DNA from: Sphingopyxis alaskensis RB2256
Lineage (GTDB): Bacteria; Pseudomonadota; Alphaproteobacteria; Sphingomonadales; Sphingomonadaceae
Assembly (NCBI RefSeq): GCF_000013985.1
Contig: NC_008048.1
Location: forward strand, 2,917,001 to 2,981,000
Length of the DNA stretch: 64,000 nucleotides
Direction: 5' to 3'
In this document: in pieces, positions 28,610 to 36,181 of the stretch
How positions within the stretch are numbered: the first letter of the stretch is position 1
How the letters are laid out: each line of letters opens with the position of its first letter
Translations under genes and position numbers: made by a program
Notes under the pieces: model-generated
Seen by the model: the letters and a program-made list of their open reading frames with translations, nothing else
Databases searched by the model: none
What the model was told of the DNA's origin: nothing

Positions 28610-30094
28610 ATGCCAAGCCTTTCATCGCTTCGCCGCGATTGGTTGTCCAATCCGCGCGGGGATATATTGGCGGGGATCGTCGTCGCGCTGGCGCTGATTC
28701 CCGAAGCCATCGGTTTTTCGATCATCGCCGGGATCGATCCCAGGGTCGGGCTCTACGCCTCCTTCTCGATCGCCGCCATCATCGCGCTCGTCGGCGGGCG
28801 GCCCGGCATGATCTCCGCTGCGACCGCCGCGATCGCCGTGTTGATCGTCCCGCTCGTCAAGGCGCATGGCGTCGAATATCTCTTCGCCGCGACGATCCTG
28901 ATGGGTGTGCTCCAGTTCATCGGCGGCCTGCTCCGCCTCGACCTCCTCATGCAGTTCGTCTCCAAGTCGGTCGTCACCGGCTTCGTCAACGCGCTCGCGA
29001 TCCTGATCTTCATGGCGCAGCTTCCGCAGCTAATCGGCGTCGGCTGGATGACCTATCCGCTCGTCGCCGCGGCGCTGGCGATCATCTATCTTTTGCCGCG
29101 CCTGACCAGGGCGATCCCGTCGCCGCTGGTCGCGATCGTCGTCCTGACCGCGGCCGCGATCTACTGGAATCTCGACGTCAACCGCGTCGGCGACATGGGC
29201 GAGCTTCCCTCCGCCCTGCCCTTCTTCGCGCTTCCGCAAGTGCCGCTGACCTTCGAGACGCTCGCGATCATCTTCCCCTATTCGCTGGCGATGGCGGCGG
29301 TCGGCCTGCTCGAAAGCCTGCTCACCGCGCAGATCGTCGACGATCTGACCGACACGCCGAGCGACAAGCCGCGCGAGCTGAAGGGTCAGGGCATCGCCAA
29401 TTTCGTCACCGGCTTTTTCGGCGGCATGGGCGGCTGTGCGATGATCGGCCAGTCGGTGATCAATGTGAAATCGGGCGGCGACGGACGGCTTTCGTCTTTC
29501 GTGGCGGGCACCTTCCTGCTCTTTCTGATCGTCGTGCTCGGCCCGCTCGTCGCGCAAATCCCGATGCCCGCGCTCGTCGCCGTGATGATCATGGTGTCGA
29601 TCGGCACCTTCAGCTGGCGATCGGTCAAGGAATTGCGCACCAACCCCTGGCACAGTTCGGTCGTGATGGCCGCCACCGTGGTCGCGGTCGTCGCGACGCA
29701 CGACCTTGCCAAGGGCGTGCTGGTCGGCGTGCTGTTGTCGGGCATCTTTTTCGCAAGCAAGGTGCGCGCCCTCTTTGCGGTCGATACCAGCCTGTCGACC
29801 GACGGCTCGACGCGCACCTATCGTTTCACCGGCCAGATTTTCTTCGCCTCGGTCGAGCGCTTCCTGGCCGCGTTCGATTTCCGCGAAGTGATCGAAAAGG
29901 TCGTGATCGACGTTCGCGACGCGCATTTCTGGGATATTTCGGCGGTCGCCGCGCTCGACAAGGCCGTGATCAAGCTGCGCCGCGAAGGCACCACGGTCGA
30001 AGTGCTGGGGCTCAACGAAGCCAGCGCGACGATGATCGACCGCTTCGGCATTTCGGACAAGCCCGACGCCGAAGCGCGCCTCGCCGCGCATTGA
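28610..30094 (+). CDS. SulP-family anion transporter with STAS domain
   Basis: The 494-residue inner-membrane protein has ten or more hydrophobic segments between about 20 and 400, with SulP hallmarks [16 protein letters not shown] and [11 protein letters not shown], and a cytoplasmic STAS domain from about 400 ([20 protein letters not shown]). SulP proteins carry sulphate, bicarbonate or other anions; substrate is uncertain. It is 13 nt upstream of a universal stress gene and then a zinc-finger gene, so the trio probably forms an operon under one leader. Confidence 0.92.
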   Translation: MPSLSSLRRDWLSNPRGDILAGIVVALALIPEAIGFSIIAGIDPRVGLYASFSIAAIIALVGGRPGMISAATAAIAVLIVPLVKAHGVEYLFAATILMGVLQFIGGLLRLDLLMQFVSKSVVTGFVNALAILIFMAQLPQLIGVGWMTYPLVAAALAIIYLLPRLTRAIPSPLVAIVVLTAAAIYWNLDVNRVGDMGELPSALPFFALPQVPLTFETLAIIFPYSLAMAAVGLLESLLTAQIVDDLTDTPSDKPRELKGQGIANFVTGFFGGMGGCAMIGQSVINVKSGGDGRLSSFVAGTFLLFLIVVLGPLVAQIPMPALVAVMIMVSIGTFSWRSVKELRTNPWHSSVVMAATVVAVVATHDLAKGVLVGVLLSGIFFASKVRALFAVDTSLSTDGSTRTYRFTGQIFFASVERFLAAFDFREVIEKVVIDVRDAHFWDISAVAALDKAVIKLRREGTTVEVLGLNEASATMIDRFGISDKPDAEARLAAH

Positions 30095-30107
30095 GGGAGA
30101 GAAGGAC

Positions 30108-30959
30108 ATGACCCGTATATTGGCCTGTATCGATGCCTCGCTCTATGCAACGAGCGTGATCGACCATGCCGCCTGGGCCGCCCGGCGGCTGGCGGCGGAA
30201 ATCGAAATCCTGCATGTCATCCAGCGCAAGGATGCCGTCGCCGCGCGGCGCGACCTGTCGGGCGCGGTCGGGCTTGGCGCCAAGTCGGCGCTGCTCGAAG
30301 AGCTTGTGCGGATCGACGAGAGCGAAAGCAGGCTGGCGCAGGAACAGGGCCGCACGCTGCTCGCGGCGGCGAAGGCGCATCTTGCCGAACAGGGCTTCGA
30401 CCGCATCGAAACGACGCACCGCCACGGCGGGATCATCGAAACGATCGTCGAGCGCGAGGCGGACGCCGACATCGTCGTGATCGGCAAGCGCGGCGCGTCG
30501 GCCGACTTTGCCCGCGGCCATCTCGGCAGCAAGGTCGAGCGCGTCGTGCGCCAGAGCGAAAAGCCGGTGCTCGTCGCGTCGCGCGCCTTTTCGTCCCCCG
30601 ATACGGTGACGATCGCCTTCGACGGCGGGCCGAGCGCGCGCAAGGCGCTCGTCTATGCCGCGACCTCGCCGCTGTTCGCCGACGCGGAACTGCATGTGGT
30701 GATGGCGGGCCGCGACGGTGCGGGCAACCAGTCGCACCTCAAATGGGCGCGCGAGATACTGGTCATGCACAAGGATGCGCGGGTCAGCCTGATCGACGGC
30801 AAGCCCGAGGAGGTGATCGCGCTCGACATCGAGGCGCGCGGGGCAAAGATGCTGGTCATGGGTGCCTATGGTCACGGCCCGCTGCGCACGATGCTCGTCG
30901 GTAGCACGACGACCGAGATGATCCGGTCCTGCACCATCCCGGTGCTGCTGTTCCGCTGA
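30108..30959 (+). CDS. Tandem universal stress protein
   Basis: The 283-residue protein has two UspA folds, about 1-155 and 160-283. The second has a clear ATP-binding GX2GX9GS loop, GAYGHGPLRTMLVGST; the first has the degenerate GKRGASADFARGHLGS. One domain therefore probably binds ATP and the other may not. ATG 30108 follows GAGAAGG. It lies between sulP and a DksA/TraR-type gene and could adjust transporter activity, though this is only suggested by position. Confidence 0.9.
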   Translation: MTRILACIDASLYATSVIDHAAWAARRLAAEIEILHVIQRKDAVAARRDLSGAVGLGAKSALLEELVRIDESESRLAQEQGRTLLAAAKAHLAEQGFDRIETTHRHGGIIETIVEREADADIVVIGKRGASADFARGHLGSKVERVVRQSEKPVLVASRAFSSPDTVTIAFDGGPSARKALVYAATSPLFADAELHVVMAGRDGAGNQSHLKWAREILVMHKDARVSLIDGKPEEVIALDIEARGAKMLVMGAYGHGPLRTMLVGSTTTEMIRSCTIPVLLFR

Positions 30960-30966
30960 CCCCGCG

Positions 30967-31305
30967 ATGCCGCTGTCGCCCGACACTGCCCGCGACCTTT
31001 TGCAAGCACGGCTCCGCGCGCTCGATGAGGAGGATGCACTGAGCCGCGAGGCGACGGCGCCGGTAAAACTGGAGCAAGACAGCGTCGGGCGCCTGTCGCG
31101 CATCGACGCGATGCAGATGCAGGCGATGGCGCTTGCGCAGCAGCAACGGCGCGTCCGTCAGCGACGCCAGATCGAGGCCGCGCTCGCGCGGATCGGGACG
31201 GGCGAGTTCGGCTATTGCCTGGCCTGCGGCGAGGCGATTGCCGAGGCACGGCTGCGAAACAACCCGGCGGTCGCGACCTGCATCGCCTGCGCTGCCGGAA
31301 CCTGA
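30967..31305 (+). CDS. DksA/TraR-type zinc-finger protein
   Basis: The 112-residue protein has a helical coiled coil (about 1-78) and a C-terminal C4 zinc finger with C84, C87, C105 and C108. It is shorter than DksA (about 150 residues) and resembles TraR-like members. Such proteins can act on RNA polymerase, but the acidic DxxDA tip of DksA is only loosely visible, so activity is uncertain. It follows uspA by 7 nt and converges on glnD with 12 nt between stops. Confidence 0.85.
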   Translation: MPLSPDTARDLLQARLRALDEEDALSREATAPVKLEQDSVGRLSRIDAMQMQAMALAQQQRRVRQRRQIEAALARIGTGEFGYCLACGEAIAEARLRNNPAVATCIACAAGT

Positions 31306-31317
31306 CTTCTCCGGCGC

Positions 31318-34077
31318 CTAAGCCGCCACCACTTCCTCGCTCTGACTGGTTGCCGCTTCCAGCAGGCGTTTCTCCAATGTCTTGACCCGCGCCGGGCTGT
31401 CGATCTTGTCGCCGATCAGGTCGGTGACATAAAAGGTGTCGACCGCGCGTTCGCCATAGGTGGCAACATGGGCGCTGTGGACCGTGACCTTCGACTGGAA
31501 GAGCGCATAGGCGAGCTGGTTGAGCAGCGCGGGGCGGTCCTGCGCATTGACCTCGATCACGGTGAACCGGTTCGACGCCTTGTTGTCGACGAAGACATTG
31601 GGGGCGACGCGGAACGCCTCGGCGCGAGTGCGCGGGAGGGCGCGGGCTTCGAGTTTGGGAAGCAGTTTCTGGCGGTTGGCGAGCGCGTCCTCGATCGCGC
31701 GGGTCAACCGGGCGATCTGCCCCGTTTCGGCGAAGGGACGACCGAGCGGATCCTGCACCAGAAAATTGTCGAGCGCGAGGCCGTCGCGCGTCGTGTGGAT
31801 GCGCGCGTCGATGATATTGCCGCCGGCCAGATGAATGCCCCCCGCGATGCGATAAAAGAGCCCCGGATGGTCGGCCGCAAGTACCATCACCAGCGTCGCG
31901 CCGCGGTCATCGTCGGGGACCGCGGCGATGTGCAGCGGTGCGTCGCCCGCCTGGCGGATATGGACGAGGTTGGCGGCGATGACCTCGACCGGCTCGGCGA
32001 TCCAGTAACTTTCGGGCAGGCGCTTTGCCACCTTGTCGAACGTCTTGCGGTCGAAGCCGAACTGCGCCGCGACCGCTTCCTTCTTGCTCGCGATGCGCTG
32101 TTCGCGGCCCTTCTGCTTGTGGCCGAGGCGCAGCACTTCCTCGGCCGCGTCGTAGAGTTCGCTGAGCAATTGCCGTTTCCAGCTGTTCCACACGCCGGGG
32201 CCGACCGCGCGGATATCGACGACGGTGAGGACGAGCAGCAGGCGGAGCCGTTCGGGGCTTTGCACGATTTGCGCGAAGTCGAGGATCGTCTTGAAATCGG
32301 CGAGGTCACGCTTGAACGCGGTCGCCGACATGAGCAGGTGATAGCGCACGAGCCATGACACGGTCTCGGTCTCCGCCTCGCTCAAACCCAGCCGCGGGCA
32401 TACGCGCAAAGCCAGTTCGGCGCCGAGCACGCTGTGGTCGCCGCCGCGCCCCTTGGCGATGTCGTGCAGCAGCACCGCGACATAGACGACGCGCCGCGAA
32501 TGGATCTGCCCCATGATCGCGGTCGAAAGCGGGTGGTCCTCCTTCAGCCGCCCCTGTTCGATGTCGGCGAGCAGCCCGATCGCGCGGATCGTATGTTCGT
32601 CGACGGTATAATGGTGATACATGTCGAACTGCATCTGCGCGACGACGCGGCCGAAATCGGGCACGAAGCGGCCGAACACCCCCGCCTCGTTCATCCAGCG
32701 CAGCACCGTTTCGGGGTCGCGCGGACTGGTGAGCACGTCGAGGAACAGCGCGTTGGCGCGCGCGTCGCGGCGTACGCCCTGCGTCTCGATCAGCTTCGCG
32801 TCGTGGCGCGCCTGACGCATCGCCTGCGGGTGGATTTCAAGACCGTGCTTGTCGGCAAGCGCGAAAATCTCGATCAGCCGCACCGGGTCGGCGGCGAAAA
32901 AATCGTCCGACGGCAGCGCGAGGCGGCCACGGTCGAGGACAAAGCCATTGAGCTTGCCCGGCCGCCGCCGGATCGACGGGAGGAAGCGGCGGCCACGCGC
33001 CGCCATCTGGTCGTCGAGATGCGCAAGGAAGGTGCCGGTCAGGTCGCCGACGCTTTTGGCATGGAGGAAATAGAGTTGCATGAAGCGTTCGACCGCGCTC
33101 TTGCCGGGGCGGTCGGCGAATTTCATGCGGCTCGCGATCTCGCGCTGAAAATCGAAGGTCAGCCGGTCCTCGGCGCGGCCCGCGAGGACATGGAGGTGGC
33201 AGCGCACCGCGAGCAGGAAATTTTCGGCGCGCGCGAACTGCTTGAGCTCGCGCGCCGTCAGCAGCCCGGCATCGACCAGCTCGGGCACCGTGCGTACGCG
33301 GTGGATGAACTTGCCGATCCAGAACAAGGTGTGGAGGTCGCGCAGCCCGCCCTTGCCCTCCTTCACATTGGGTTCGACGACGTACCGCGAATCCCCCATG
33401 CGTTTGTGGCGCTCGTCGCGTTCCGCAAGCTTTTCGGCGACGAAGGCGCGCGCATTGCCCGCGACCACCTCGGCGTCGAAGCGCGCCGCGGCCTGATCGT
33501 AAAGCTCGCGGTCGCCCCAGATGAAGCGCCCTTCGAGCAGCGCGGTGCGGATGGTGAGGTCATCCTTGGCGGCGCGTACCATTTCGTCGAGCGAACGGCT
33601 GGAATGGCCGACCTTCAGCCCCAGATCCCAGAGCGTATAGAGCTGCGCCTCGATCGCCTGTTCGGTCCAGCTCGTCTGCTTGAACGGGGTGAGGAAGCCG
33701 ATGTCGATGTCGCTGTGGGGCGCCATTTCGCCGCGGCCATAGCCGCCGACCGCGATCAAGGTGATGCGCTCGCCCGCCGAGCGGTTGTTCGCCGGGTAAA
33801 GATGCTCAACGGTGAAGTCGTGGCTGAGCCGGACGAGCTGGTCGATCAGGAAAGCGGTCGTCTGCGCCGCGACGCGCCCCGACGAGGGATGCGCGAGCAG
33901 GCGGCGCTCGACCTCCGCGCGGCCGTCCTCGAGCGCCGCTCTGAGCAGCACGACCATCGCGCGGCGGCGCGCGGCCGCATCCTGTGTTTCGGCGGCGATC
34001 GTATCGAGCTGTCCCGCAAGCGCACGGCGGTCGATGATCGCGCGCCAGTTCGAAAGCGAGTGAAAGGGATGGGCCAT
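31318..34077 (-). CDS. glnD: Bifunctional PII uridylyltransferase/uridylyl-removing enzyme
   Basis: The 919-residue nitrogen sensor modifies PII proteins when glutamine is low. It has the nucleotidyltransferase motif GGYGRG at 111-116 with DID at 123-125, a nucleotidyltransferase-substrate domain, an HD domain with LLHDIAKGRGGDHS for uridylyl removal, and two C-terminal ACT domains for glutamine sensing. The start at 34077 follows CAGGGGGCG, a ribosome site shared almost exactly with mutS. It is divergent from an NTF2-like/TetR/GNAT operon. Confidence 0.96.
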   Translation of the reverse strand: MAHPFHSLSNWRAIIDRRALAGQLDTIAAETQDAAARRRAMVVLLRAALEDGRAEVERRLLAHPSSGRVAAQTTAFLIDQLVRLSHDFTVEHLYPANNRSAGERITLIAVGGYGRGEMAPHSDIDIGFLTPFKQTSWTEQAIEAQLYTLWDLGLKVGHSSRSLDEMVRAAKDDLTIRTALLEGRFIWGDRELYDQAAARFDAEVVAGNARAFVAEKLAERDERHKRMGDSRYVVEPNVKEGKGGLRDLHTLFWIGKFIHRVRTVPELVDAGLLTARELKQFARAENFLLAVRCHLHVLAGRAEDRLTFDFQREIASRMKFADRPGKSAVERFMQLYFLHAKSVGDLTGTFLAHLDDQMAARGRRFLPSIRRRPGKLNGFVLDRGRLALPSDDFFAADPVRLIEIFALADKHGLEIHPQAMRQARHDAKLIETQGVRRDARANALFLDVLTSPRDPETVLRWMNEAGVFGRFVPDFGRVVAQMQFDMYHHYTVDEHTIRAIGLLADIEQGRLKEDHPLSTAIMGQIHSRRVVYVAVLLHDIAKGRGGDHSVLGAELALRVCPRLGLSEAETETVSWLVRYHLLMSATAFKRDLADFKTILDFAQIVQSPERLRLLLVLTVVDIRAVGPGVWNSWKRQLLSELYDAAEEVLRLGHKQKGREQRIASKKEAVAAQFGFDRKTFDKVAKRLPESYWIAEPVEVIAANLVHIRQAGDAPLHIAAVPDDDRGATLVMVLAADHPGLFYRIAGGIHLAGGNIIDARIHTTRDGLALDNFLVQDPLGRPFAETGQIARLTRAIEDALANRQKLLPKLEARALPRTRAEAFRVAPNVFVDNKASNRFTVIEVNAQDRPALLNQLAYALFQSKVTVHSAHVATYGERAVDTFYVTDLIGDKIDSPARVKTLEKRLLEAATSQSEEVVAA

Positions 34078-34144
34078 CGCCCCCTGTTTAGGGTGCCCGC
34101 CGCGCCAGCGCCAGTGTCCGTGCATCGCCAAGTGAGATTTTACT

Positions 34145-34174
34145 CTTTTAATGAGACAAAAATCTCATTAAAAG
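34145..34174. promoter_or_regulatory. Perfect 12-bp palindrome, probable TetR operator
   Basis: CTTTTAATGAGA (34145-34156) and TCTCATTAAAAG (34163-34174) are perfect inverted copies with a 6-nt centre CAAAAA. It lies in the 136-nt divergent region between glnD (ATG 34077) and the NTF2-like gene (ATG 34214), where AT-richness is far above the genome norm. A TetR-family gene lies two genes downstream. Dyads of this kind are typical TetR operators; autoregulation of the operon is inferred. Confidence 0.7.
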
Positions 34175-34213
34175 CTCGGCCAACTTTCTTCGATTCCGAT
34201 GGGAGCGCCGACG

Positions 34214-34636
34214 ATGACCCTTAGCCGTGCGACGATGGACCGCATAATGGATGAGCATTTCGCCTTTGAAATGCGTGACGATGTCGAGGGCGTGCTCGCG
34301 ACGCTTGCCGAGGACGTCGAGCATGACATCGTCGGCGCCCCGACCGGCGCGACCGAGGGGCGCGAGGCGGCACGAGGCTTTTACGAAGCGCTGTTCTCGG
34401 ATCTTGCCGACGGCCGGGTGACGACGATCCGTCGCCTCTATGGCGATGATTTTCTGATCGACGAATCGCAGTGGAGCGGCCGCGCGCCGGGCCGGCCGTT
34501 CGGCATTGCCGGCGGCAACCGCCCCTTGTCGTTCCGCCTGCTGCACGTCGTCCAGTTTCGACCCAACGGTGCGATCGCGCGGGAAAATGTCTGGATCGAC
34601 CTCGCTGCGATCCAGCAACAGCTCGCCTTGGGCTGA
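34214..34636 (+). CDS. NTF2/SnoaL-like protein
   Basis: The 140-residue protein has the cone-shaped NTF2-like pattern of helices then strands, with an N-terminal MDRIMDEHFAFEMRDDVEG helix and an acidic/His pocket EDVEHDIVG. These small proteins act as isomerases, cyclases or binding proteins. Start 34214 is preferred because GGGAG lies 9 nt upstream; ATG 34199, five codons earlier, has no such site. It is the first gene of an operon with a TetR regulator (1-nt gap) and a GNAT enzyme. Confidence 0.78.
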   Translation: MTLSRATMDRIMDEHFAFEMRDDVEGVLATLAEDVEHDIVGAPTGATEGREAARGFYEALFSDLADGRVTTIRRLYGDDFLIDESQWSGRAPGRPFGIAGGNRPLSFRLLHVVQFRPNGAIARENVWIDLAAIQQQLALG

Positions 34637-34637
34637 C

Positions 34638-35249
34638 ATGGGGATTCGCACAAACCAGCGCCGCCGGACGCGCAAGGATCTGCTCGAGGCGGCGGCGCGG
34701 CTGATCGACGAAGGGCGGATGCCGACGCTCGAGGAAGTGGCCGCCGAAGCGCTCGTCGCGCGCGCGACCGCCTATCGCTATTTTCCGAACGTCGAGGCGT
34801 TGCTGCGCGAAGCCGCGCTCGACATCGCCGTGCCCGAGCCCGCGACGCTCTTCGACGCTGCGGCGCCCGCAGACCCGGTGGCGCGCGCGCAGCGCGTCGA
34901 CACGGCGCTTCACGACATGGTGTGCGCCAATGAATCGGCGCTTCGGCTGATGCTCGCGCATACGCTCGAACGCAGCGCCACGCGCGAGAAGGCGAGCAGT
35001 GTGCCGCTGCGACAGAATCGCCGCGCAGCGCTGATTGACGCGGCGCTCGAACCACTTGCGGAGACACTCGCCCCCGCCGCGCACGACCGGCTGGCCAAGG
35101 CGCTCGGCCTGCTCGTCGGAACCGAAGCCTTCATCGCCTGCAAGGATGTGCTGCAACTAGGCGATGCCGAAGCGCGCGCGGTCAAGGCGTGGGCGATCGG
35201 CGCGCTCGTCGAGGTGGCCATGAAACAGTCCCGGAGCAAGAGCAAATGA
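34638..35249 (+). CDS. TetR-family transcriptional regulator
   Basis: The 203-residue protein has an N-terminal helix-turn-helix with LEEVAAEALVARATAYRYFPNVEALL at about 30-55 (the TAYRYF core is typical) and a ligand-binding helical C-terminal domain. It is 1 nt after the NTF2-like gene and its TGA overlaps the ATG of the GNAT gene. It probably binds the palindrome at 34145-34174. Its effector is unknown. Confidence 0.88.
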   Translation: MGIRTNQRRRTRKDLLEAAARLIDEGRMPTLEEVAAEALVARATAYRYFPNVEALLREAALDIAVPEPATLFDAAAPADPVARAQRVDTALHDMVCANESALRLMLAHTLERSATREKASSVPLRQNRRAALIDAALEPLAETLAPAAHDRLAKALGLLVGTEAFIACKDVLQLGDAEARAVKAWAIGALVEVAMKQSRSKSK

Positions 35250-36181
35250 TCGTCGACATCGCGCCGCTCGGCGAAGGCGACCTGGCCACCGCCGACCGGA
35301 TCTTCCGCCTTGCCTTCGGCACCTTTCTCGGCCTTCCCGATCCGGTACAGTTCATGGGCGACGCCACGCTCGTCGCGCCGCGCTGGCGGGCAGCGCCCGA
35401 GGCGAGCTTCGGCGCCTATATCGATGGCGAACTCGTCGGTTCGAACCTCGCGGCGCGCTGGGGCCGCTTCGGCTTCTTCGGTCCGCTGACCATCCATCCC
35501 GACCATTGGGGCAGAGGCATCGCCAGCCGGCTGGTCGCGGCGACAATGGAGGCATTCGACCGCTGGGGCATTGCTCAGCGCGGACTGTTTACCTTTCCCG
35601 ACAGTGCCAAGCATATCAGCCTTTATGGCAAGTTCGGTTTTGTCCGCCAGGCCCCGACCCGGGTGATGGTGCGTGGAACGGGCGCGACAAAGGGCACCGC
35701 CGCACGGGCGTCGGCGATGGATGCCGATGCGTTCGCGAGCGCGATGCTGGCGGCGCAGGCGCTCACCGCCGCGATCGAGCCGGGTCTGGACCTCTCGAGC
35801 GAGATCGCCGCCGTGGCGGTGCAGCGCCTCGGCGATACGCTGTTCCTCCATGACGACGGGGGGCTGGCGGGCTTTGCCGTCTGCCATGTCGGCGCGGGCA
35901 GCGAGGCAGGCAGCGACGCCGCCTATGTCAAGTTTGGCGCGGTCCGCCCCGGCGCCGGCGCATCCGGTCGTTTTGCCCGCCTGATCGACACCTGCGACGC
36001 CTTTGCCGCATCCGCGGGCGCAGCACGGCTGATTGCAGGGGTCAACGCCGCGCGCAACGAAGCGCTGCGGATGATGGTCGACGCAGGTTTTGCTCCGATG
36101 ATCGAAGGTGTCGCGATGCAGCAGCCCGACCGACCGGGGTTCAATCGCCCCGATTGTTTCGTGATCGACGACTGGCGCTAG
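35246..36181 (+). CDS. GNAT-family N-acetyltransferase
   Basis: The 311-residue protein has the acetyl-CoA-binding segment LTIHPDHWGRGIASRL (Q/RxxGxG-type) at about 85-100 and a YGKFGFVR segment typical of GNAT. The remaining C-terminal half resembles a second, degenerate GNAT lobe. Its ATG 35246 overlaps the TetR stop, and its stop TAG overlaps the convergent mutS stop within CTAG. Together with the NTF2-like and TetR proteins it suggests a small-molecule response cassette; substrate unknown. Confidence 0.85.
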   Translation: MIVDIAPLGEGDLATADRIFRLAFGTFLGLPDPVQFMGDATLVAPRWRAAPEASFGAYIDGELVGSNLAARWGRFGFFGPLTIHPDHWGRGIASRLVAATMEAFDRWGIAQRGLFTFPDSAKHISLYGKFGFVRQAPTRVMVRGTGATKGTAARASAMDADAFASAMLAAQALTAAIEPGLDLSSEIAAVAVQRLGDTLFLHDDGGLAGFAVCHVGAGSEAGSDAAYVKFGAVRPGAGASGRFARLIDTCDAFAASAGAARLIAGVNAARNEALRMMVDAGFAPMIEGVAMQQPDRPGFNRPDCFVIDDWR

